Origin: CAYJBP01 sp964368605
Lineage (GTDB): Bacteria > Bacillota > Dehalobacteriia > UBA4068
DNA: 21,909 bases
Assembly: GCA_964368605.1 (NCBI GenBank)
Contig: CAYJBP010000031.1
Span: forward strand, 1-21,909
Direction: 5' to 3'
Below, in pieces: positions 15,551 to 21,909 of the stretch (positions are counted from its first letter, which is position 1; each line of letters starts with the position of its first letter). A program made the translations under genes and the position numbers. The notes below the pieces were generated by a model. That model saw only the letters and a program-made list of their open reading frames with translations. It was not told where the DNA came from and made no database searches.

Positions 15551-18500
15551 ATGAATAAAAAAATGCTCTTAATCGGACAAGTTTTAATCTTGGCCTTAAT
15601 CCTGGCAGCCTGCGGCGGCGCAGCCGAGCAGCCTCAACTTAGTTTTGAGGATGTTGATTTTGCCACAAGCCCCTATAAGCATATCAATAATGGCGGCATC
15701 ACCGATAATGAAGAAATCCCCTATAATTTAGATGCCATCACCGGCGCTACCATGACGGTAGAAGGCCCAGGCATGATGACCAGTATCCCCCTTTCCGTAA
15801 GGGAAATCGAAAATAATGACGAAGGCTTTGTGCGCGCCATTTACAGTGATAGTAAGGGCGAATTTATCTATGAAGGCCTGGATTTATACTATTTGCTAAC
15901 CGGCATGGTAGAGGGCGATAATGGCATTATTTTAACCGATAGCGCCCATAGTGTAGAGCTTAAGGATCGCAATCGCAACACCATTTCTACCTTCGAGATT
16001 GCCGAAGTTAAGGCCGCCCATGAGGCCGGGCGTCCGATAATTTTAGCCGGTGGTATCGGCACTTTAGACGAAGAATTTATAGCACCTTTTGTTTATGATG
16101 CCGATGGCGATGATGAGCATTCCTTGGGCTATATCGAAGAATTAGATAATGAAGATGGCTGCACCAAGCTGGTTTATGATTTGGAAGCCTATGGCGAAGG
16201 CCAAAATTATCAAACTTTTACCAATGTGGCCTATATTTATATCACCGAGGAAAGCAGCCCCGGCTTTAAGCATAGCCCCTTGGCCGAAGATGGTTTTGGC
16301 AGCTCTAAGTATACCGATTATATTATCGCCGTGGGCGGTTCGGCCTTAGGGCATCAACTGGAATTTACGGTAGAGGATTTAGAAAGCCTGGTTAGCTATG
16401 GCGATGATGGCCAGATTTTAGAAGGCGGCATGGGTTATCGCGATTTTTATAGCTTGGCCAATTCTACCTATTGGTATGTAAACCAATTCGAAGGCCTGGA
16501 TTTATATAAATTCCTGATTTATTTAGGCATGGAAGATGCCGAAACAATGGGCTTAGCCGCCGCCCGTACCACCTTGATCCAGTTTTTAGCGGCCGATGGC
16601 CGCCGCTCTTCCGAGAGCTTTTCGGTAGATACCCTATCCTACCCCGATGCCTTTGGTTTTTATAATAAAAATTCGGCCGATTTAAGCGATGGCAGCTATG
16701 TATCAACCAATGCCGATTTGGAAAACACCGGCTATCCTGTGCTTTTAGCCTATGGTGTTAATCAGTATCCCTATACCGTAAATAAAACCGATCCCGAGTA
16801 TTTATCGGGCTTATCCAATAGCGGCGGCCCTATTAGGGTGGTTTTTGGCAAAACTCAATATCATCATGCCAATGGTTCTAATCAAGTACAATATTTAAGC
16901 GAAATTGTGGTGGGCGAAAATATCCATTATAATACCCACCTCTACACCACCAATGCCGACCATGCTGCCCTAGCTGCCAATACCTTGCAAATTACCGTAA
17001 ATAGCGAGGATGGTACCCTTTTAAATGAGCAGCAGTTAACGGTAGGCCAACTGGAAGATTTAATTTATGCCCCCGATACCGAAAAAAATATTATCGATGC
17101 CGCCAAGATTAAAGATACCTACCAGGTAAACCTAGATGGCAGCTATAATAATGATATTTACGAAGGCTTAAACCTATACTATTTACTGATGAATTATCTG
17201 GGCTTGCCCGGCACTAATGGCAATATCACCTTTAGCAATGGCAGCGAGGAATTAACCATCAGCCTGGATCAGCTTTTTGCCAAGGGCTATAATTCCGATT
17301 TAGGCCGAGCCAATCAAAGCGCTATTTTAGCCTTTGCCAAAAACGGATCGCCTTTGGTAGCAGATAATCTAGCCCCCGGCTATCTGGCCGAAATTGCCCT
17401 TAACCCCTATTTAGATAGCGAGCCTGCCCTTTACCAAGTAGATAATAGTGGCGGCCCTTTGCAACTTATAATCCCATCTACCAGCCCCGATGCAGCCGAT
17501 GCTATATCTTTGGCCAATATTACGGATATCACTATCGATTTAATCCCCGATGCTTATGCTCATTTAAGTGCCCCTTATAGCGATTTGGCCGCAAGCGAAG
17601 TTCATTTCTTCGGCGAAGGCTTAGAGGCCGAAAAAACCTATACCGTAGCCGAATTACAGGCCAAACAAGTGCTGGCTAAAACCCTAGATTTTCCGCTTAT
17701 GGGTGGTGATGGCAATAGTTTAGAGTATCGTTATCGTGGCCTGGGCATTTATGATTTATTTATGGAAATTGGCATTAAAAATAATGCCGGCGATGTAATT
17801 ATTACTACGGCTGATGGTCAAAGCAGCACTTATAGCCTTTCGGCCTTAAAGAAAAGCGATTATAGCAATTATTTAGCACCGCATAAGGCCGATCTTTATC
17901 CGATTTTGGCCTATGGTATTGGCGATATCAATGCCGATAGCATGCAGGGCTTACCCTTAGTAGATAGCAATACGCATCCCGGTTATGATGCAGCTATGGC
18001 CAATGATAATGGGCCAATAATGCTAATCATGCCCGAAGGCGGCGAGGCTGATTATGACGGCCTGGCCAATGTGGTATCGATAGAGGTTACGGCCAATGAT
18101 GTAGATACCTGGAGCCATCGGATGAGCGATGTTTATGAGGAATTTTTGGATTATCAATTCACATTAAGCATAGTAAGTTCCGAGCAGGAATGGGAATTTA
18201 TATTTACGGTTGACGAATTAGAGCAAATGGAAGAATTGATAGTACGTGATGATTATTCGGTATTGGATTTAGGCGAATGTGAAGGCGTAGATATTTGGAA
18301 GCTAATTCAAAAATACGCCGGCGATATAGAGGGCATAGACGACCCAATTTCGATTACCGCCTATGCCGAGGACGGCTACAAGAATGATTTATTGAGCGTA
18401 TTCTACAAAGAGGGCTTTGTGGAGGGCGTGGCCGATGACAATGGCGCTAAGAAAAAGCTAATTATAGCCTATGCAATGCGTGGTTACCCCTTAGTAGATG

Positions 18501-18625
18501 CCGAAAGCCATGAAGGATATACAGGCCTAGCAGGCAATAGCAGCGGCCCATTAAGAATAGTAGCCGAAACCAATCAAGGGGCATCGGTTAAGCAGGTTAA
18601 TAAGATTGTGGTAACGATACCGTAG
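15551..18625 (+). CDS. Large lipoprotein with five sulfite-oxidase-fold-like repeats and a flavinylation-like motif
   Basis: A 1024-residue surface lipoprotein: signal peptide with LAAC and lipidated Cys at 21; AGGAGGT precedes the ATG. Near the mature N-terminus DAITGATMT (61-69) matches the Dxx(S/T)GATxT motif at which ApbE attaches FMN in FMN-binding domains, although a full upstream domain is absent. Five divergent units follow. Each has a G-hydrophobic-(D/N)-(L/I)-Y/W-x-hydrophobic segment, at about residues 109, 315, 538, 729 and 911. Units 2-5 also end in N(S/D)xGP followed by a hydrophobic strand, near 425, 633, 818 and 997, after a (L/I)xAYxxxxxP(L/Y) stretch. This order resembles the molybdopterin-binding domain of sulfite oxidases, but I see no molybdenum-binding Cys. 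The protein is rich in Asp, Gly and Tyr. Its function is unknown; the fold call is tentative. Confidence 0.75.
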   Translation: MNKKMLLIGQVLILALILAACGGAAEQPQLSFEDVDFATSPYKHINNGGITDNEEIPYNLDAITGATMTVEGPGMMTSIPLSVREIENNDEGFVRAIYSDSKGEFIYEGLDLYYLLTGMVEGDNGIILTDSAHSVELKDRNRNTISTFEIAEVKAAHEAGRPIILAGGIGTLDEEFIAPFVYDADGDDEHSLGYIEELDNEDGCTKLVYDLEAYGEGQNYQTFTNVAYIYITEESSPGFKHSPLAEDGFGSSKYTDYIIAVGGSALGHQLEFTVEDLESLVSYGDDGQILEGGMGYRDFYSLANSTYWYVNQFEGLDLYKFLIYLGMEDAETMGLAAARTTLIQFLAADGRRSSESFSVDTLSYPDAFGFYNKNSADLSDGSYVSTNADLENTGYPVLLAYGVNQYPYTVNKTDPEYLSGLSNSGGPIRVVFGKTQYHHANGSNQVQYLSEIVVGENIHYNTHLYTTNADHAALAANTLQITVNSEDGTLLNEQQLTVGQLEDLIYAPDTEKNIIDAAKIKDTYQVNLDGSYNNDIYEGLNLYYLLMNYLGLPGTNGNITFSNGSEELTISLDQLFAKGYNSDLGRANQSAILAFAKNGSPLVADNLAPGYLAEIALNPYLDSEPALYQVDNSGGPLQLIIPSTSPDAADAISLANITDITIDLIPDAYAHLSAPYSDLAASEVHFFGEGLEAEKTYTVAELQAKQVLAKTLDFPLMGGDGNSLEYRYRGLGIYDLFMEIGIKNNAGDVIITTADGQSSTYSLSALKKSDYSNYLAPHKADLYPILAYGIGDINADSMQGLPLVDSNTHPGYDAAMANDNGPIMLIMPEGGEADYDGLANVVSIEVTANDVDTWSHRMSDVYEEFLDYQFTLSIVSSEQEWEFIFTVDELEQMEELIVRDDYSVLDLGECEGVDIWKLIQKYAGDIEGIDDPISITAYAEDGYKNDLLSVFYKEGFVEGVADDNGAKKKLIIAYAMRGYPLVDAESHEGYTGLAGNSSGPLRIVAETNQGASVKQVNKIVVTIP

Positions 18626-18669
18626 GGGTTTGCGATGAACTGCGATTATGAGCAACTGCAAACACCCTA
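18623..18669 (+). other. Stem-loop starting at the stop codon of the lipoprotein gene
   Basis: TAGGG-GTTTGC (18623-18633) pairs with GCAAAC-A-CCCTA (18658-18669): 11 bp with one bulged A and a 24-base loop containing TGCGAT. It begins exactly at the TAG stop. No T-run follows (AAAAG instead), so it is not a classical terminator; it could limit mRNA decay or mark processing between the lipoprotein and transporter genes. Confidence 0.5.
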
Positions 18670-18948
18670 AAAGAATAGCGAATGAAGACAAGACATATGA
18701 AAAATAAAGGCCGCAATGTTTGAGGAGCTAACAGCCACCAGGGATACGAGCTTCACACGGTTTTGCCCAAAATACAGCGGCAGCAAAAGACTAAAATAAT
18801 CCAGCTAACAATATCCCAAACAGCGGAATGGTCAAGACCATTCCCTACAAAACGAAACACAAACAAATCAAAACACAATAAAGAACAAAAAAACGACAAC
18901 CCAAAAACCAAATCAAAAAAAATATCCAAACGAAAGCTCGGTAAAAAA
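18626..18948. other. 323-bp spacer of unusual composition, no gene recognised
   Basis: No coding gene could be supported. The plus strand from about 18845 to 18940 is almost entirely A and C, unlike any other spacer here. The frame of the downstream receptor stays open through much of the spacer (from a TGA near 18721), but the translation is extremely Lys/Arg/Gln/Asn-rich and hydrophilic and would bury a clear lipoprotein signal, so I treat it as non-coding. A short ATG frame at about 18717 encodes 27 codons that I do not recognise. No convincing sigma-A promoter was found for the importer genes, which may be read through from upstream. Confidence 0.5.
18825..18844. repeat. Perfect inverted repeat, 9-bp arms
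   Basis: GGAATGGTC-AA-GACCATTCC: two 9-base arms around a 2-base centre, 105 bases before the receptor start. It may be an operator or an RNA hairpin (8-bp stem with a CAAG loop); no T-run follows. No regulator gene is adjacent. Confidence 0.6.
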
Positions 18949-20007
18949 ATGAAATCAAAATTAACAATTATATTTACAGTAAGCATGCTATTTTGTCTAG
19001 CGGCCTGCATGCAGGATAAAACTCAACCCACCCCCCCGGTTGAGGATGAAAGCCAAGCTCCCCTCTTGGCCGAGAATCAAATTTTAGACGGTGCAGGCCG
19101 CATCCTCGATTTGCCCCAAGATCCGCAAACTGCCACCTTGGCCTCGGCCTATGCGGTGGCAGTACCCTTTATTAAAGCCCTTGATTTAGGCCCTAGGGTT
19201 TTGGCTATCAATACCAAATCCGTCTTTTGGCAGGATAATGATAGTGGCCTGGCGGCAGCCGGCACAGTGGGGCGTGGGGTTATCGATTTAGAGGCCTTAG
19301 CCAATTTTAATCCCACCGTTTTAATCCATCGCGCCAATGATGCCCAAACAACCGAGGCCGTGGAAGCCTTAGGCATACCGGTTTTAAGCATCAAAGCCGA
19401 AAGCATCGACGATATCAAAAGCACCCTTAATCTGCTGGGCAGCTATTTTGGGGTAAATGAACGCGCCGACGAGCTAAACACCTATATTGATACTAAATTT
19501 GCCTATATCGAGCAAATTGTGAGCGCTATTGCCCCCGAAGATAAACCCACCGCTTTATTTTTAGGTTCGCAACCGGCACGCATTGCAGGCGACGACATGC
19601 TGCAAGCCTTTATGCTGGAAAAAGCCGGCGCAATTAGCCTAAATAGCGGCTATAGCCAAGATGGCAATTGGCTGGATATCGGCTTAGAAACCGTATTCGA
19701 ATTAAACCCCGATTATCTATTTTTAACCAGCTCCAGCCCCTTAGATTATACCATCGAAGGCCTGCTTGCCGACGAAGCTTGGTCGGCGGTAACGGCAGTG
19801 CAAAACCGGGATATTTATCAAATCCCGGCCAAAATCGATTCCTGGGATTTGCCCGGCGTTAATGCGGTAATCGGCACTATGTATATCCTGCATCAGCTTC
19901 ATCCCGAACATTTTTCGGCCGAGCAATTACAAGCAGAAATCGATCAGTATTATCAATTAATCTTTGGCCAAACCTTTGCGGCCGATTATCTAGGCTATCA
20001 ACTATGA
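18949..20007 (+). CDS. BtuF/FepB-type ABC transporter substrate-binding lipoprotein
   Basis: Receptor of a metal-chelate/cobalamin-class importer, 352 residues from the ATG at 18949. That ATG is chosen because it begins a canonical lipoprotein signal (MKSKLTIIFTVSMLFCLAAC, Cys 20); the longer frame upstream is very basic and unlike protein. The ribosome site is weak. The body has the periplasmic-binding pattern of this class: two lobes, with ALGIPVLSI closing the first near residue 145, a long connecting helix, then WSAVTAVQNRDIYQIPAKID and SWDLPG near 275-301, followed by HQLHPEHF. Similar SWD-PG receptors occur among MolA-like molybdate/tungstate and other oxyanion or chelate receptors, so specificity stays open. 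Its stop overlaps the permease start by four bases. Confidence 0.88.
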   Translation: MKSKLTIIFTVSMLFCLAACMQDKTQPTPPVEDESQAPLLAENQILDGAGRILDLPQDPQTATLASAYAVAVPFIKALDLGPRVLAINTKSVFWQDNDSGLAAAGTVGRGVIDLEALANFNPTVLIHRANDAQTTEAVEALGIPVLSIKAESIDDIKSTLNLLGSYFGVNERADELNTYIDTKFAYIEQIVSAIAPEDKPTALFLGSQPARIAGDDMLQAFMLEKAGAISLNSGYSQDGNWLDIGLETVFELNPDYLFLTSSSPLDYTIEGLLADEAWSAVTAVQNRDIYQIPAKIDSWDLPGVNAVIGTMYILHQLHPEHFSAEQLQAEIDQYYQLIFGQTFAADYLGYQL

Positions 20008-21044
20008 GCCAATCCTTAAAAAAACAATCAACAGCCTATGCCCCGGCCTGGCTAATTGCCTTAAGCGGTGGCATATTATTGCTTATCGCCATTGTGCTTT
20101 CGGTTTGTGTAGGTAAATATCAAGTTAGCCCTGCCGAAAGCCTGCATATCATCTTTAGTAGCCTAATCAATCAAGCAAGCGGCCATCCCCAAATGACCGA
20201 AAATGTAGTTTTAGGCTTACGGATACCCAGGGTTTTAATCAGTGTTTTAGCAGGAGCAGCATTGGCGGCCTCGGGGGCGGCTTATCAGGGCATCTTTAAA
20301 AATCCCCTGGTATCGCCCGATTTTTTAGGGGTAAGCAGCGGTGCTTGTATTGGGGCAGCCATTGCAATTTTGCTTTCTTTAACCGCAGCCCAAATTTCGC
20401 TTTTTGCCTTTATCGGCGGCATTATCGCCGTTATAATTACAATGGCCATCCCCAGCCTTTTAGGCAATAAAGCCAATATTATGCTGGTTTTATCGGGGAT
20501 AATCGTTGGTACGGCCATGTCATCTGTTTTGGGCTTTATTAAATATATTGCCGACCCCGATTCGGAGCTGGCCTCGATTACCTATTGGACAATGGGCAGC
20601 TTTGGCTATGTTGGCCAAAATGATATTTTACCCTTATTCTTAGCTATTTGCATTCCGCTTACTCTAATTATCCTGATGGCCTGGTGGATAGATGTACTGG
20701 CCATGGGCGAAGACGAAGCCAAAACCTTAGGAGCGGCGGTTATTTTGATTAGAACTATTGTAATTTTATGTGCAACTTTACTTACAGCATCCACCGTAAG
20801 TGTAGCCGGCACAATTAGCTGGGTAGGCCTAATCGTGCCCCATTTTGGTAGGATGCTGGTGGGGCCTGCTAATCGCAAGCTTATCCCGGTTTCGGCCATT
20901 TTAGGTGGGCTTTTTATGCTTTTAGTCGATACCCTTACCCGTACCCTTACCATTGAAGAAATGCCGGTTAGCATTTTAACCGGGGTAATCGGGGCACCGG
21001 TATTTTGCTATTTGCTCTTTAGGCAAAGGGGGCAAATTAGATGA
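20004..21044 (+). CDS. FecCD/BtuC-family ABC transporter permease
   Basis: Membrane subunit of the importer, 346 residues with about ten hydrophobic segments as usual for BtuC/FecCD. Family hallmarks: LGLRIPRVLISVLAGAALAASGAAYQGIFKNPLVSPDFLGVSSGA (about residues 69-113), GTISWVGLIVPHFGRMLVGP (near 272-291), and RKLIPVSAILGGLFMLLVDTLTR after it. The start ATG overlaps the receptor stop and the stop overlaps the ATPase start, both as ATGA, implying translational coupling. Permeases of this family carry siderophores, heme, cobalamin and, in MolB, molybdate or tungstate. Confidence 0.94.
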   Translation: MSQSLKKQSTAYAPAWLIALSGGILLLIAIVLSVCVGKYQVSPAESLHIIFSSLINQASGHPQMTENVVLGLRIPRVLISVLAGAALAASGAAYQGIFKNPLVSPDFLGVSSGACIGAAIAILLSLTAAQISLFAFIGGIIAVIITMAIPSLLGNKANIMLVLSGIIVGTAMSSVLGFIKYIADPDSELASITYWTMGSFGYVGQNDILPLFLAICIPLTLIILMAWWIDVLAMGEDEAKTLGAAVILIRTIVILCATLLTASTVSVAGTISWVGLIVPHFGRMLVGPANRKLIPVSAILGGLFMLLVDTLTRTLTIEEMPVSILTGVIGAPVFCYLLFRQRGQIR

Positions 21045-21814
21045 TATACCAAATCCAAAATTTATCTTTTGCCTATCAGCAAAGCGCTATTTTAAATGAT
21101 ATCAATTTGGATATCGCCCCCGGCCAGGTATTAAGCCTGCTTGGCCGCAATGGGGCCGGTAAAAGCACTTTATTTAAATGCATGCTGGGCTTATTAAAAA
21201 ATTATCAAGGCCAAGTTTTGCTAAATGGCCAGAATTTGCTAAGTTTAAAGGAAAAGCAAATTGCCCAAATAGTGGGCTTTGTACCACAAAATCATCATCC
21301 TACCTTTGATTATACGGTTTTTGAATTTGTGCTTTTGGGCTGTGCCGCCAATATTGGCCTATTTAATAGCCCCGGCAAAGCCGAATATGCCGCTGCCCAT
21401 CAAGCCCTAAAACAGCTTAAAATCGAGCATTTGGCCGAGCGTTTATATACCCAAATTAGCGGTGGCGAAAGGCAGCAGGCCACTATTGCCAGGGCGATTA
21501 TCGGCAGGCCGCAAATTTTAATTTTTGACGAGCCTACCGCCCATTTGGATATTGTTAACCAGGTTAAGGTGCTAAAAATCATCAAGCAATTGGCAGCCGA
21601 AGGCTTTGCCATTGCTATTAGCTGCCATGATCCCAATCATGCCCTGCTTTTAGGCGGCACAACCGCCATTATCGATGCAGATGGTCATCTGCAAAGCGGA
21701 ACAACGACTGCAATTATCAATCAAACAACTTTAGAGGCCATTTATGGCCAGGATATTCTGCTAACCAATCTTAATAATAGTAATCGCCAAATCTGTTATT
21801 TTCCCGATTTATAA
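21041..21814 (+). CDS. FecE/BtuD-type ABC transporter ATP-binding protein
   Basis: ATPase subunit of the importer, 257 residues. Motifs: Walker A GRNGAGKS (35-42), Q-loop VPQNHHPTFDYTVFEFVLLG (81-100), signature ISGGERQQ (139-146), Walker B ILIFDEPTAHLD (159-170) and switch H196 in SCHDPNHAL. The VFEFVLLG stretch is typical of the FecE/BtuD group. Length is normal. It overlaps the permease stop by four bases and is the last gene; the remaining 95 bases hold no gene, only a weak ATGGGT/ACCCAT inverted repeat. Confidence 0.94.
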   Translation: MIYQIQNLSFAYQQSAILNDINLDIAPGQVLSLLGRNGAGKSTLFKCMLGLLKNYQGQVLLNGQNLLSLKEKQIAQIVGFVPQNHHPTFDYTVFEFVLLGCAANIGLFNSPGKAEYAAAHQALKQLKIEHLAERLYTQISGGERQQATIARAIIGRPQILIFDEPTAHLDIVNQVKVLKIIKQLAAEGFAIAISCHDPNHALLLGGTTAIIDADGHLQSGTTTAIINQTTLEAIYGQDILLTNLNNSNRQICYFPDL

Positions 21815-21909
21815 TGGGTAGTTCATTTGCAAAAATGTTAACTATAAATTAATGTAAGCACGAGCCCATAATCAGAACCCATTTTTATCCCAGTTTGCCG
21901 GCTTCATAC

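Noticed and set aside
18763..18948. Basic N-terminal extension of the BtuF-like receptor
   Set aside because: It would place a clear lipoprotein signal peptide internally and is composed almost wholly of Lys, Arg, Gln, Asn, Ser and Thr, as expected from translating an A/C-rich spacer.
18753..19010. 85-codon minus-strand frame over the spacer
   Set aside because: Phe/Leu/Val-rich mirror of the A/C-rich tract; it overlaps the receptor signal peptide and has no recognisable domain.
21812..21890. ATGGGT...ACCCAT inverted repeat followed by TTTTTAT as a terminator of the importer operon
   Set aside because: Only six paired bases around a loop of nearly 60; too weak to call.

Overview
The window looks like chromosomal DNA from an anaerobic, spore-forming member of the Bacillota, most likely class Clostridia. 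The reasons are a sigma-K type late-sporulation sigma factor, Gram-positive style lipoprotein signal peptides, purine-rich Shine-Dalgarno sites (often AAGGGG-like), AT-rich spacers with sigma-A promoters, and a tungsten-type aldehyde:ferredoxin oxidoreductase. The organism cannot be named from the sequence. No rRNA, tRNA, transposase, phage gene or CRISPR array was seen.

Region 1 (1-1086). A DUF1848-family gene runs leftwards and is cut one base short of its stop by the window edge. It diverges from the next operon across a spacer with two back-to-back sigma-A promoters.

Region 2 (1058-9853). A peptide/nickel-class ABC importer operon: lipoprotein substrate-binding protein, DppB-like permease, DppC-like permease, and DppD- and DppF-like ATPases. 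A 61-residue membrane protein and an M3-family oligoendopeptidase follow, so peptides may be imported and then cleaved in the cytoplasm. The DppC-like permease is about twice the usual length because seven RCC1-type repeats, enough for a complete beta-propeller, sit in its first extracytoplasmic loop.

Region 3 (9892-11963). A single HD-GYP-type gene with an uncharacterised N-terminal half. It follows a sigma-A-like promoter and a perfect 20-bp palindrome in operator position.

Region 4 (12141-14405, minus strand). A tungsten aldehyde:ferredoxin oxidoreductase gene followed by a ThiS/MoaD-like small protein, ending at a strong hairpin terminator.

Region 5 (14439-15370). The sigK-like gene, whose start is unclear, and a possible 39-codon ORF just after it.

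Region 6 (15335-21814). A consensus sigma-A promoter drives a structured leader that can be folded as an OFF-type riboswitch (three-way junction, antiterminator, terminator with U7). The aptamer resembles, from memory, the molybdenum/tungsten cofactor class. Then comes a 1024-residue lipoprotein with a flavinylation-like motif and five divergent repeats reminiscent of the sulfite-oxidase molybdopterin fold, a strange 323-bp spacer, and a three-gene BtuFCD/FecBCD-type ABC importer with translational coupling. With the nearby oxidoreductase, regions 4 and 6 suggest a tungsten/molybdenum (or related cofactor) theme, but the substrate is inferred.

The strongest candidates for something new are the permease with an inserted RCC1 propeller and the riboswitch / five-repeat lipoprotein / FecCD-type importer locus.
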